NCBI RefSeq assembly: GCF_005116645.1
Contig: NZ_SWCM01000011.1
Location: 1 to 64,000 of the forward strand
Reading direction: 5' to 3'
DNA length: 64,000 nucleotides
DNA from: Desulfopila sp. IMCC35006
GTDB taxonomy: Bacteria; Desulfobacterota; Desulfobulbia; Desulfobulbales; Desulfocapsaceae
The position numbers were made by a program, and so were the translations under genes. Shown in pieces: positions 19,446 to 27,773 of the stretch (the stretch's first letter is position 1; every line of letters begins with the position of its first letter). The notes under the pieces are model-generated. The model worked only from the letters and a program-made list of their open reading frames with translations, did no database searches and was not told where the DNA came from.

Positions 19446-19953
19446 AATGAAATACTCATCTAAACTTCTGTACTAACCCCCAAGTCGTTAGCTAATGGTT
19501 CGAGAGATGACAATTGAATAGGAATTCCTGAATTTCTATTTTTTTAAGCTCTAAGTTCTTTTGCTTTTACGATTGGTCAGTAAAAAATCCCTGGCATTTG
19601 TAATCAGAAATCTCGGTAGTCTTTACACAAAGCTGTTTATTCTATGCGTTGTAAAGTTATACAGAAAAATTGTGAGTTAGGCAAAGTGCAAGATATCACA
19701 CTATCAAGCCCTACTTATACACACACTGCAAGGTGATTTGTAAGCTGTGATTTAAAGCGGTTTGCAAAATCTGTCAGATCTGATCTCGATTCCTACAATT
19801 GAACGTAAGGATTTTTTTCGTTTTTTTTTACACGCTGTTTCTTGATTTCATTTCTTCCATTGCTTTTTGCGAAGCCCGTTTCTTAAATTATTTTGTTGGC
19901 ATTCTGCGCATCATTTTCGATATATATATGTATAGCATAATATACATACAAAC
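19446..19953. other. AT-rich gap before the ParA locus
   Basis: No gene supported. The only clear structure is the 8-bp inverted repeat at 19927-19948. The base composition is strongly AT-rich, as near partition or replication loci, but no iterons or DnaA boxes were found. Confidence 0.4.
19927..19948. promoter_or_regulatory. Palindrome next to parA partner gene
   Basis: TATGTATA (19927-19934) and TATACATA (19941-19948) form a perfect 8-bp inverted repeat around GCATAA. It lies just past the 3' end of the small ParA partner gene. The related TTTGTATAGCATAA occurs upstream of parA at 21098. Candidate centromere-like or operator site. Confidence 0.5.
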
Positions 19954-20238
19954 CTATATCGTTTCCCGTAATGCTTTCAAGAGCCGTTCACCTGTTGCAC
20001 TCGTCCCCAGCACTATCAAGGCACGAATTGTAGCAGTTTCACTGATGTGCCGGTGACTCTCTTTGTTCATCGACGCGGTAATCTCTTTAAGCCTGGCAAT
20101 ATCATCATCATATAGTCGGTAAGCCTTCAACGATGGTTTTTTTCTTGAAGGCACCAAATCGAGACGTTCTTTGGAATCAGCTTTTGCGTCTGTCGTTTGA
20201 GCCAGCTTGGATTGGCCTGTAATTTTTTTAGTTGCCAT
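19954..20238 (-). CDS. Small ParA-partner DNA-binding protein (RHH-like)
   Basis: 94 residues with a basic N-terminus and a C-terminal half (LYDDDIARLKEITASMN ... ISETATIRALIVLGT) that looks like a ribbon-helix-helix DNA-binding domain. It overlaps the ParA stop by 11 bp, a typical parA-parB2 arrangement in which the small protein binds the centromere and represses the operon. Assignment rests on position and helix pattern. Confidence 0.65.
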   Translation of the reverse strand: MATKKITGQSKLAQTTDAKADSKERLDLVPSRKKPSLKAYRLYDDDIARLKEITASMNKESHRHISETATIRALIVLGTSATGERLLKALRETI

Positions 20239-20998
20239 ATCTCAAAATCTCCTCGGTAAGTTCTTTGAAATCTTCGGCACCGTAAGATCTTGGGTCGAAA
20301 ACCATCACAGGTTCATTATTCATTTGCGCTTGGTTAATGGCTTCATTTCTACGGATCACGGTTTTTAACAGATTTTTTCTATACGGTTCCAATTGTTCTT
20401 CGACAAATACATTGGAGAGCTTGTTGCGGGAGTCACGGGCATTCCTCAAAATCATATATTTAAAGTCGCTCGATTCTTTCACATCCTCGATCGACCGAAA
20501 AAGATCGGCAATACCATCCAAAGAATAACGTCCATAAATAGTCGGGATCAAAATCATGTCAGAGGTATAGATTGCATTGATCGTGAGGACGTTAACTGTT
20601 GGTGGACAGTCGATGATGATGAAATCGTAATCCTTTTCGATTTTTTTCAAATGATTATGAAGAAGCTTTTCCCTGTGGATTTTCGTTGTGATCTGCTCGG
20701 CAGTTATGGCCAGGTGGATATTGGAAGGAATAATAAAAAGATTTTCAACTGGCTCTTCATTTTCACCGAGCACTGCTTGACGAATGACATTGTCAATTTT
20801 AAACGATTTGCTCGAGAGCAGCTCATTGACTGTTTGATCTCTGGGAATGTCCGTGCAGAAGATAACAGAACTGTGTGCCTGGGGATCCATATCGATGAGA
20901 AGCGTCTTCTTTCCAGACATCGCCAGACAATATGCCATGTTAGTGGAAATCGTTGATTTCCCAGCACCACCCTTCTGGTTGAGTATTATTATTTTCAT
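20228..20998 (-). CDS. parA: ParA family ATPase
   Basis: 256 residues. The deviant Walker A KGGAGKST lies at 9-16, with LLIDMDPQAHSS following and FIIIDCPPTVN as the Walker B region. The start has no extra N-terminal helix-turn-helix, so this is a short (type Ib-like) ParA. It is likely to segregate the element together with the small overlapping downstream gene. A TTTGTATAGCATAA motif lies about 95 bp upstream. Confidence 0.9.
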   Translation of the reverse strand: MKIIILNQKGGAGKSTISTNMAYCLAMSGKKTLLIDMDPQAHSSVIFCTDIPRDQTVNELLSSKSFKIDNVIRQAVLGENEEPVENLFIIPSNIHLAITAEQITTKIHREKLLHNHLKKIEKDYDFIIIDCPPTVNVLTINAIYTSDMILIPTIYGRYSLDGIADLFRSIEDVKESSDFKYMILRNARDSRNKLSNVFVEEQLEPYRKNLLKTVIRRNEAINQAQMNNEPVMVFDPRSYGAEDFKELTEEILRYGN

Positions 20999-21126
20999 CG
21001 TGTTTTCCTGTAGTAAAGAACAAATTGTATGTATTTTTTGTTACATATAAATACAACTAAATAGTTATATAATAAAGTAAATAAATATTCATACCTTTGT
21101 ATAGCATAAAAGATATAATAATCATC

Positions 21127-21159
21127 CAAAAAAAAGCCGCCCCCCGAAGGAGACGGCTG
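21127..21159 (-). terminator. Intrinsic terminator after DUF932 gene
   Basis: On the minus strand, AGCCGTCTCC-TTCG-GGGGGCGGCT forms a strong stem followed by eight T. It closes the long leftward DNA-metabolism block before parA. The box CAACCAACCA precedes the stem, as it does at the leader hairpins upstream. Confidence 0.85.
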
Positions 21160-21174
21160 TGGTTGGTTGAATAG

Positions 21175-21993
21175 TTATGCGGCAATCGACATGGATTTCA
21201 ATTCAGCCATCTTTTCAGTCAATACCCAAAGAGCCTGATTCAGCTTGATATTGCGATCAAGGGCTTTTACCGCTCTGGTAGTGACTTTTCGAGGGCCATC
21301 TTCTCCATTGACTTTGCCTTTTACTCCACCTTTAATGATATTTTCCTGGCATCGATTGAATGTCGTCCAAAGACTATTGTTACCATCGGCAAACCGACGC
21401 TGTGTCAACAACTGTTCCGGAGATATAGGCGCGTTATCCAAATCCTCATATACCAGCCTGTGAGCGGCTGTAGCATAGGCGATCTGCTCGTCGTATCCCA
21501 AACTGATACCTTTCAAATACTCCATTTGGTCGTTGATGACAGTTGCAGAAGCGGTGATTTTATCAGCCGATTCAACAAAATCATTTTGGTTAAATCCGAC
21601 ATGCCGATGGGTAAAGTTGGCAAAATCTGATGCGATCATCAAACCGTTGCCACAGACCAAACGCCAAACCGAAGCAATCAGTTTGAAGGAACTGCCCAGG
21701 TCGTGAGAATTATAGAGAACCAGGTCAACCCGCTCATCCTTCGGATTCATTTGAAAGTTTTCATTCCGGGTAAACCGAATACAATGCTTTTGAAATCCTT
21801 CCTTATCCTGGAGACGGGTGCTGCTCTGCTCTGCCTTGATCGGAAACCAGCCAGCATCACGCAGCAGGTCAACCGCATCTAAGGTTGGAACAAAGGTGTA
21901 ACGGCTGGATACTTTATCTACAGGCTCAATTGCACCAGCAGCAGAAGCGTACTTAACGATCAGGTCATTGGTCATAAAAATAGGTGCGGTCAT
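21175..21993 (-). CDS. DUF932 family phage/plasmid protein
   Basis: 272 residues. YTFVPTLDAVDLLRDAGWFP near 28-47, then RFTR, VDLVLYNSHDLGSSFKL and WRLVCGNGLMI are characteristic of DUF932, a family carried by phages, plasmids and integrative elements, with unknown function. The ATG at 21993 follows AAAGGAG. A leader hairpin (22024-22056) lies upstream and a terminator at 21127-21159 downstream. Confidence 0.85.
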   Translation of the reverse strand: MTAPIFMTNDLIVKYASAAGAIEPVDKVSSRYTFVPTLDAVDLLRDAGWFPIKAEQSSTRLQDKEGFQKHCIRFTRNENFQMNPKDERVDLVLYNSHDLGSSFKLIASVWRLVCGNGLMIASDFANFTHRHVGFNQNDFVESADKITASATVINDQMEYLKGISLGYDEQIAYATAAHRLVYEDLDNAPISPEQLLTQRRFADGNNSLWTTFNRCQENIIKGGVKGKVNGEDGPRKVTTRAVKALDRNIKLNQALWVLTEKMAELKSMSIAA

Positions 21994-22023
21994 GGTCGTG
22001 TCTCCTTTGAGATTGAAACAATA

Positions 22024-22056
22024 GGGACAAGACCCCCGTCAGGGAAGTTTTGTCCC
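22024..22056 (-). ncRNA. Leader hairpin 1 (before DUF932 gene)
   Basis: Minus-strand stem GGGACAA/TTGTCCC continued by AAC/GTC with one A-C mismatch; inner stem TCCC/GGGG. It is about 30 nt before the ribosome site. Confidence 0.7.
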
Positions 22057-22092
22057 TGATAGGTTGATATTGATTGCGTAGAATTGAGCTAG

Positions 22093-22177
22093 CCCCGGTA
22101 AAAGGAAAACAAGCCGGGATAAGTGCCTTTCGCAGATTATTTTTTATTTTATGAACAAAAAAACAATCTGTAAGGCA
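22093..22177 (-). ncRNA. 3' UTR double hairpin after radC
   Basis: Minus strand after the stop: AGTGCCTT pairs with AAGGCACT around a long AT-rich arm (CAGATT/AATCTG). A second stem follows, CCCGG...CCGGG, with an A/T-rich loop. The same layout recurs after ssb (27693-27773). Confidence 0.65.
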
Positions 22178-22660
22178 CTAAAACTGAATACCCATATCCG
22201 CTAAGGACGTTATATCATCCCCGACGATTATATGGTCCAGCACTATAACATCTATAATCTGCAAAATTTCTTTCAGTTTTTTGGTCAATTCAATGTCTTG
22301 TTGGGATGGGTCAGTTTTACCTGAAGGGTGGTTGTGAGCGAGGATAACCTTTGTAGCATTGAGCCGCAGGGTTTCCTTAACCACTTCACGAGGGTAAACT
22401 GTTGTTGAATCAATAGTCCCCTGGAACATCTCCTTCCAGGCCAGGATGCAGTTCTTGGTGTCCAGAAACAGACAACCAAAGACCTCATGTTGGTATGAAA
22501 AGATTTTTGAGGCTATTGCTTCCTTTGCCGCTTGTGAACTTCCGATAAATTCAGTTCCTCTTTTCAGTAAGGAGCGAGTACGGCTACGGCCCTCTTTAAT
22601 AATTTCGGGGGTTGTCGCAGTGACGTACTGTCCTTGTTCGTCTAGGATAAATAACTTCAT
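22178..22660 (-). CDS. radC: RadC-like JAB domain protein
   Basis: 160 residues. The JAB/MPN metal site appears as LAHNHPSGKTDPSQQD, the H-x-H...S...D signature, followed by VLDHIIVGDD. The short form lacking the N-terminal helix-hairpin-helix domain is typical of mobile elements. It starts 3 bp after the stop of the small upstream gene, with an AGGAGG site. Function of RadC proteins is unresolved. Confidence 0.85.
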   Translation of the reverse strand: MKLFILDEQGQYVTATTPEIIKEGRSRTRSLLKRGTEFIGSSQAAKEAIASKIFSYQHEVFGCLFLDTKNCILAWKEMFQGTIDSTTVYPREVVKETLRLNATKVILAHNHPSGKTDPSQQDIELTKKLKEILQIIDVIVLDHIIVGDDITSLADMGIQF

Positions 22661-22663
22661 AGT

Positions 22664-22885
22664 CTATCTCCTCCTTTGATTTAAAGAGGGATAAGACTTT
22701 ACTAAAGACAGAGGAGTTATTTTGCTTCTGATGTTTTGATTGCTGCGGGTTTCCGCAACAAAAAGCTTCTTTTGCAAGCGTTCTATTTCATTAGCAGCCA
22801 GAAAAAGCAGGATGCAATGGCCGAGGTTGTTTTTGTCGGTTCTTTTTGCAGTAGTCCGCATATTTCTCACTAAATTGACAATCAT
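22664..22885 (-). CDS. Small element protein with AANEIERLQ helix
   Basis: 73 residues. The helix AANEIERLQKKL is shared with the 97-residue protein at 23094-23387 (QAANEIERLQ). The start has AAGGAG upstream and a leader hairpin (22917-22951), which supports it being expressed. It is basic overall. Function unknown. Confidence 0.55.
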   Translation of the reverse strand: MIVNLVRNMRTTAKRTDKNNLGHCILLFLAANEIERLQKKLFVAETRSNQNIRSKITPLSLVKSYPSLNQRRR

Positions 22886-22916
22886 GGTCTTGTCTCCTTG
22901 GAGTGAATAAAAAAAA

Positions 22917-22951
22917 GGGACAAGACTTCCCCGTCAGGGAGGTTTTGTCCC
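22917..22951 (-). ncRNA. Leader hairpin 2 (before 73-residue gene)
   Basis: Minus strand: GGGACAAAAC ... GTCTTGTCCC with inner CTCCC/GGGGA stem and UGAC-like loop. It is preceded by CAACCCACCA. Confidence 0.75.
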
Positions 22952-22977
22952 TGGTGGGTTGATTGGTTTATGTTTGG

Positions 22978-23094
22978 CTAATCTTGATCTTGACGATCTT
23001 CCCGGTGGTCGGCTTCGAAATAATCAGCCATTAAATAATCCATTAAATCAGCTAATAAATCGGCCATTACTTCGAGGTCATAATAATATTCCAT
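22978..23094 (-). CDS. 38-residue acidic small protein
   Basis: Reads MEYYYDLEVMADLLADLMDY then a hydrophilic tail ending HREDRQDQD. Its ATG overlaps the stop of the upstream 97-residue gene (TAATG) and has a perfect AGGAGG 6-7 nt before it, so it should be translated by coupling. It is very acidic, with repeated (M)ADxL units. DNA-mimic or antitoxin-like character is possible but unproven. Confidence 0.55.
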   Translation of the reverse strand: MEYYYDLEVMADLLADLMDYLMADYFEADHREDRQDQD

Positions 23095-23387
23095 TATGAT
23101 GCCTCCTGTGTGTCAGTATGGTCAGCGATGGCCTCAAAGAGATAGACGGGCTGATGAGGTTTCCATATCTCTCGTAACAGAGCTACGGGGTCATTACCTT
23201 CTACTATCCTCTGTAACCTTTCGATCTCGTTTGCGGCCTGTCTGAGCGTTTCCCCAAAAGGCCAGGTGCAATTATCAGCAGCGTCCGCATGTTCGCGTAA
23301 CCGTGTAGTCAATTCAATCCTGATCGGCTTTGGGGTAATATCGACTTCAAATGGTTCGGCCATCATTTCGATTTCTGAATTATCCAT
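23094..23387 (-). CDS. 97-residue element protein
   Basis: Contains LREHADAADNCTWPFGETLRQAANEIERLQRIVEG, a pattern seen in short phage/plasmid proteins that end in a helical IERLQ segment. An AGGAGG-like site (CGGAGG) precedes the ATG, and a leader hairpin lies upstream. Function unknown. Confidence 0.6.
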   Translation of the reverse strand: MDNSEIEMMAEPFEVDITPKPIRIELTTRLREHADAADNCTWPFGETLRQAANEIERLQRIVEGNDPVALLREIWKPHQPVYLFEAIADHTDTQEAS

Positions 23388-23409
23388 AAGTTTTCCTCCG
23401 TAACGAAAA

Positions 23410-23453
23410 GGAACAAAACTTCCCCAAAAACAAAAAGGGGGTTGTCTTGCCCC
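23410..23453 (-). ncRNA. Leader hairpin 3 (before 97-residue gene)
   Basis: Minus strand: GGGGCAA pairs with TTGTTCC through two G-U pairs, with a longer inner arm ACCCCC/GGGG. It is preceded by CAACCCATCA. Confidence 0.65.
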
Positions 23454-23474
23454 TTGATGGGTTGGGTTAGTGGG

Positions 23475-25811
23475 TTATGCCGCTTTTCGTATTTCAGCCA
23501 GGACAAAATGCTTGCACTGGTCAGGCTTATAAATACGAATCGGCTTTTCGTTGATTGCACCGCAACCTTGTCGGTCGTACCAGCCTATCTTTCTGCCAGA
23601 CCAGAAAACAAATCCGTCCTTGAGATCGAAGCGGTTGTTGTCGACATAAGCGATGGCTCCGGCCTTCTTGACATACACAGTCCCGCGAGCAACATACTCT
23701 TGCCTGATCGTGGCTTTACTGCCGGAGGCAGTACTCATGGTAGTTGTGGTCGTAATGGTGACATCCTGGTCATCGTCCATAGACAGATTGCTCAGCAACT
23801 CACGCTGCCGGTATCTGGTCCATGCTTCACTCATATCCTCGACCGCAACCTTGCCGGTCAAAGCCTTTGCCAGTTCGTACATCATGCTGTTTTCTGATTC
23901 AGATAATGCGGCCAGCCCTTTATCTGATAACTCGCCCTCTACTGCTAATGATGTTTCCATCTTTTGTGCCATGAGCGACAGAGCTTTTTCCTGCATGGTC
24001 TTTGAATAGGCCATGAAAAATACCCGTACCGGCTGATCTTGCCCAATACGCCATGACCTTCGGCTGGCTTGTCTGAGAGTGAAGACGGAATAACCACATT
24101 GAAAAAAGATGATTGTGGGAAACTCCAGGAGATCGAGTCCAGTTTTTACTAAATTGGGATTGCAAATAAGACAATCGTACAATTCCGTCTGAACCTGCTT
24201 TTTGAGCCAATCCTCTCGATTCTCCGGTTTTACGGTTTGACTGCGAAGGACCAGAGGCTTCATGTCATTTTTCTGAAGTTTTTCCTCTAATACAGGAAGC
24301 AAGTCCCGTGTGCCGGTATGTTCGACAAAGATCGCTACTTTTCTCCCTTGTTTCTTTTCAGCTGCTATAATCTCCAGCAACTTTTCTTCTTTGGGCAACT
24401 GGTCAATTTCCAAGCCAGGTGCAGAGGCAACTATTGTCTCACTCCCTGCAATCTCCAAGGTGATTTCCTCCCCATTCCGGCATCCATCGGGATACGCCAG
24501 CAAGGATTGAATCATTTTGCCCATAAGCCGCATATCACCACGAGCTAATGCTTCGCTGGTGGCATTTATGAGATCATATGAGAGTTGGTCATATTCCGGT
24601 TGTTGTTGGTCGGGTTCCAATGCTACAGGAACGATGATTTCTTCGTATTCCGGCAATGCGTCATTAACGTCGGCCAGACGTACAAAGGTCGAATGCTCAA
24701 GCAGCAGATCAGGCAGTAACAGGGGTGATATTCCTGGAGCTTCCTTGACCCGTGACTTCCCGAGCTTTCGGCCAATACTGGCAACATTGAGACTTGCATT
24801 GACATCCTTGCTGTCATAGGTGCGTTGCACAACTCCGTAGCGTTCTGCAAAATGCATTGACCTGCCAAACTCAAAGCCACCTGCCTTCATCTGACGAGGG
24901 AACATACGCCAGAGCAGATAAAAAAGATTTGAGCTGTAGCCGCCCATCAAAGTACCGGTAAGAGCAAGTACCTTTTTTGAGCGAGCGATAAGACAGGACA
25001 TTGCTTGACCCTGGGCTGTACCGCCACCCTTGAGTTCATGCACTTCGTCCAGTATAAGTAGATCGAAAAAGTTCCTGGTGTGAAAAAACCGCTTCATAAA
25101 CTCGGCCTTGGCGTAGCGGCGGACTTTCGTTCCATCTGCCATCCACATCGGGGCCTTGCAATGTTCGCATGATATGCACTTGTTGTTATCGTCATCGGTT
25201 GTTATTTGCCCACCGCATTCAGGACAACATTGCCTTCCAAAAACCCTAATCCGCTGGGGAATACGCTGGAAATGCAATTTAGCCCGCTCTTTGCCCATAA
25301 CCCAAATCTCCATGCCAACAGGTTTTGTTGACGTGAGCTTACCTGCGATGAGCAGATCGAGGCTTTTCCCGTTGAGGTTGATGCAGTTGCATCCGGGGAT
25401 GGTATCTTGTGCTTCCCGTATCCATTTCTTGACCAGGTGGCCAGGACATTGAATAAGGATGCGTTTGTGTGTTTTAGGAATCAGATGAGCAACGGCTAAA
25501 CCCATAAAGGTTTTGCCCGTTCCCATCTCACCGACCATGAAAGCTGCCTTGTGATCTTCTTTGAAAAAAGACCTGGCTACTGGCAAGATGCCTTTTCTGG
25601 TTTGAGACTCAAACGGTTTCCGCAGTAATTGCTGTAACTTTTCTCTGGCCTGTGAATCCCAATCGTCTTCCGCTTTCAGCGAATAGACAGGGTTCATGTT
25701 TTGAATGACTTGATTCTTAAGCATATCGCCCCATTCATCCAGAAACTCGGCCAACTTGACGGTTTTTGGTCCGTCAATTACTGGTTCGACAATATCAGTG
25801 ATAGCTGCCAT
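23475..25811 (-). CDS. SNF2-family helicase with internal zinc finger
   Basis: 778 residues. Walker A GEMGTGKT at 94-101, DEVH box at 255-258, LTGTLMGG motif III, and motif VI QASRRSWRIGQ in the second RecA-like lobe. An insertion near 195-220 carries CCPECGG ... CISCEHC, probably a zinc ribbon. SNF2 ATPases translocate on double-stranded DNA. In mobile elements they accompany methyltransferases, as here. Strong GGGAG site at the ATG and a leader hairpin upstream. Confidence 0.9.
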   Translation of the reverse strand: MAAITDIVEPVIDGPKTVKLAEFLDEWGDMLKNQVIQNMNPVYSLKAEDDWDSQAREKLQQLLRKPFESQTRKGILPVARSFFKEDHKAAFMVGEMGTGKTFMGLAVAHLIPKTHKRILIQCPGHLVKKWIREAQDTIPGCNCINLNGKSLDLLIAGKLTSTKPVGMEIWVMGKERAKLHFQRIPQRIRVFGRQCCPECGGQITTDDDNNKCISCEHCKAPMWMADGTKVRRYAKAEFMKRFFHTRNFFDLLILDEVHELKGGGTAQGQAMSCLIARSKKVLALTGTLMGGYSSNLFYLLWRMFPRQMKAGGFEFGRSMHFAERYGVVQRTYDSKDVNASLNVASIGRKLGKSRVKEAPGISPLLLPDLLLEHSTFVRLADVNDALPEYEEIIVPVALEPDQQQPEYDQLSYDLINATSEALARGDMRLMGKMIQSLLAYPDGCRNGEEITLEIAGSETIVASAPGLEIDQLPKEEKLLEIIAAEKKQGRKVAIFVEHTGTRDLLPVLEEKLQKNDMKPLVLRSQTVKPENREDWLKKQVQTELYDCLICNPNLVKTGLDLLEFPTIIFFQCGYSVFTLRQASRRSWRIGQDQPVRVFFMAYSKTMQEKALSLMAQKMETSLAVEGELSDKGLAALSESENSMMYELAKALTGKVAVEDMSEAWTRYRQRELLSNLSMDDDQDVTITTTTTMSTASGSKATIRQEYVARGTVYVKKAGAIAYVDNNRFDLKDGFVFWSGRKIGWYDRQGCGAINEKPIRIYKPDQCKHFVLAEIRKAA

Positions 25812-25838
25812 AATTCTCCCTTTTGATAGTTGAACAGA

Positions 25839-25873
25839 GGAGAATATGGCCCCTAGAGGGGAAATATACTCCC
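25839..25873 (-). ncRNA. Leader hairpin 4 (before SNF2 helicase)
   Basis: Stem GGAGTATAT/ATATTCTCC (one mismatch) with inner CCCC-TAGA-GGGG. The outer-stem sequence differs from the other copies but pairing is kept. It follows CAACCTAACCCAAACA. Confidence 0.7.
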
Positions 25874-25904
25874 CCTGTTTGGGTTAGGTTGTCCAATTGA
25901 TTGG

Positions 25905-26456
25905 CTACTGTATCTCGCCGGTCTTGATTGCTTCCAGCACATGCAACTCTAAGGTCTCATCGCTTGGGATATTTACCAGATACGCTTCCTGAAAATCCTC
26001 GTCGCCGAAGCTATAAAGTTTTTCAGGGGATATCATTTTCTCCCAGAGCCACTCTTGCCATTGTGGTTTGAGTGGAATGGTGGTTGCTTTATCAACACGG
26101 CGGAAGGCTCGTTCCTGCACGGTAGGCAGATCAGAACCAAAGACAGTTGCATGATTTGAAGATTCGTTTAAACCTGTTGCAACCAGCACCTTGTTTACTA
26201 CCTCACCGATCTTGCGGGTGCGGCAGGTGCGGATTGAGCCGGAAAAACGAAGGTCAGCTGACTCGTCATTATTGCCAGACACCCTGCAAACAGCCTCGCC
26301 GCCATAAATGAGCGCAGACATGGCTTTTACATGAGAAGGCGAACCGATAAGGCTCAACAAACAGCCTTGGTATTCTCGGTCTGACCTTCTTACTATCAGG
26401 GCATTGGAATAACAAACGAATCCAACACATTTTATGATGAGGTATCGTGTTGTCAT
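25905..26456 (-). CDS. Hypothetical element protein
   Basis: 183 residues from the ATG at 26456, which has AAGGAG 6 nt upstream; the frame continues 31 codons further but through the leader hairpin. The N-terminal half (YLIIKCVGFVCYSNALI) is hydrophobic and beta-like. No family recognised. It lies between the methyltransferase and the SNF2 helicase with the same leader type, so it probably belongs to their regulon. Confidence 0.6.
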   Translation of the reverse strand: MTTRYLIIKCVGFVCYSNALIVRRSDREYQGCLLSLIGSPSHVKAMSALIYGGEAVCRVSGNNDESADLRFSGSIRTCRTRKIGEVVNKVLVATGLNESSNHATVFGSDLPTVQERAFRRVDKATTIPLKPQWQEWLWEKMISPEKLYSFGDEDFQEAYLVNIPSDETLELHVLEAIKTGEIQ

Positions 26457-26486
26457 TTGATTTCTCCTTGAGGTAATGACTAAAAT

Positions 26487-26518
26487 GGGAGAAATCCCCT
26501 GTGCGGGAGGTTTCTCCC
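26487..26518 (-). ncRNA. Leader hairpin 5 (before 183-residue gene)
   Basis: Stem GGGAGAAA/TTTCTCCC with inner CTCCC...GGGG. Compared with hairpin 2 the outer pairs change from ACAA/TTGT to AGAAA/TTTCT with pairing kept. Confidence 0.75.
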
Positions 26519-26548
26519 GTAAGGGTTTGATGAGGGTTGAATGTGCCA

Positions 26549-27580
26549 CTACTGCACGGTAATCAATTCAGCAGTTTGCATGTCAATGACTTTGACGGTC
26601 GGAATGTACTGGTCTTTGGTGGTGATCGAACCGCCGCCGGTCTCGTTTTCATGAACCTGGACAATCGTCTCGATTTTTTTGATAACACCTTTGATAACCA
26701 ACTGCCGGCCATCTTTTTCAATGGCTCCGTTCATGTATCCTCCGGCCAGCATGAGAGCCAGGTGGCCGTTTGCAAGCGAAGTCAATGGACGAATATTATT
26801 GTTTTTGGTAGGGATAAGTTCTTTCAAAACATCTTGAAGAATCCCTGCCTTGTTAATCACTGGAATTGCTTCCAATGGGTCAAGGCGATTTATACGGAAG
26901 TTTACTGGCTTGTCTGCCTTGGGAATAACGATTGGGGCCATAGTTTCCAGTGGCCATACTTCGCTTTGAAACTCCGCAGGTAGCATGCCAGCCAATTCTT
27001 CCAGGTGTTCCTGGGTTGCTTTGGCTGTTGTTTCTGTTACCGCTACTTTCTTCTCTCCAAAGACAATGCACTGCTTGAAAGTGTGAAAATCTTCATCTGG
27101 AAACCCCACTATCTGTAGCTTGAAATTACGGGCCAGTGTCCTAGCGCAATGTTTCAGCACATAATAGGGGATAACAAAAACGAGAATGCCACCAATCTGC
27201 AATGTCCGGATATAGGAACGTAAAAACTGATGTTCCAGTCTTCTGTCCGAATTGTCGTCTGAATTGATTGCGGTATCGTAGGGAGGGTTGAGATAGAGCA
27301 AGCCGAAGGATTGAGCGGATACTCTTGCCTCGGTAAGTGCATCACCCCATACTGCCTTGAAAAGCTGTGATTTGGCTTTCGTGGCTCGCTGGTGGTCAAG
27401 CTCAACGCCATAGGTTATGGTGTCGGGGCTTGCCAGTCGGCACAGAGTGTTTCCGTACCCGCAGCAAGGGTCTAATGCTCTTGCGTCTTTTTCAAAAGAA
27501 ATTTTTGTTTTAAGCAGGGAAACAACACTATCCGGGGTAGGATAGAATCCTGCTTTTGCTTGGGATGCGAGTCGTGCCAT
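26549..27580 (-). CDS. DUF6094-type adenine-specific DNA methyltransferase
   Basis: 343 residues. SAM-binding motif I DPCCGYGNT at 37-45, then catalytic NPPY at 98-101, which marks N6-adenine or N4-cytosine transfer. The region after the methyltransferase fold is distinctive and helical, as in DUF6094 proteins of conjugative elements. It is probably an orphan methyltransferase working with the neighbouring SNF2 protein. Confidence 0.85.
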   Translation of the reverse strand: MARLASQAKAGFYPTPDSVVSLLKTKISFEKDARALDPCCGYGNTLCRLASPDTITYGVELDHQRATKAKSQLFKAVWGDALTEARVSAQSFGLLYLNPPYDTAINSDDNSDRRLEHQFLRSYIRTLQIGGILVFVIPYYVLKHCARTLARNFKLQIVGFPDEDFHTFKQCIVFGEKKVAVTETTAKATQEHLEELAGMLPAEFQSEVWPLETMAPIVIPKADKPVNFRINRLDPLEAIPVINKAGILQDVLKELIPTKNNNIRPLTSLANGHLALMLAGGYMNGAIEKDGRQLVIKGVIKKIETIVQVHENETGGGSITTKDQYIPTVKVIDMQTAELITVQ

Positions 27581-27618
27581 ATCTTGTTTCCTTTTGGTTA
27601 AAAAAAAATATAAAAAAA

Positions 27619-27652
27619 GGGCAAGACACTCCCGGCAGGGGATGTTTTGCCC
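27619..27652 (-). ncRNA. Leader hairpin 6 (before methyltransferase)
   Basis: Stem GGGCAA/TTGCCC, then AACA/TGTC-like continuation, inner TCCC/GGGA. Preceded by CACCCACCA. The A-T pair of hairpin 2 is replaced by a C-G-shifted stem. Confidence 0.75.
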
Positions 27653-27692
27653 CTGGTGGGTGATACTTATTTTATCGGCTCTGTCAGATTAA

Positions 27693-27773
27693 CCCCGGTA
27701 AACGGGAAATAAGCCGGGATAAGTTCCTTCACGAAATTCTTTCCCAAGAAGCAAGAAAAGAATTTCTAAGTCA
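27693..27773 (-). ncRNA. 3' UTR double hairpin after ssb
   Basis: Minus strand: AAATTCTTT pairs with AAAGAATTT, followed by CTTATCCCGGCTT ... TTTACCGGGG. The second stem is nearly identical to that after radC, while the first stem differs in sequence yet is still paired. Confidence 0.65.
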
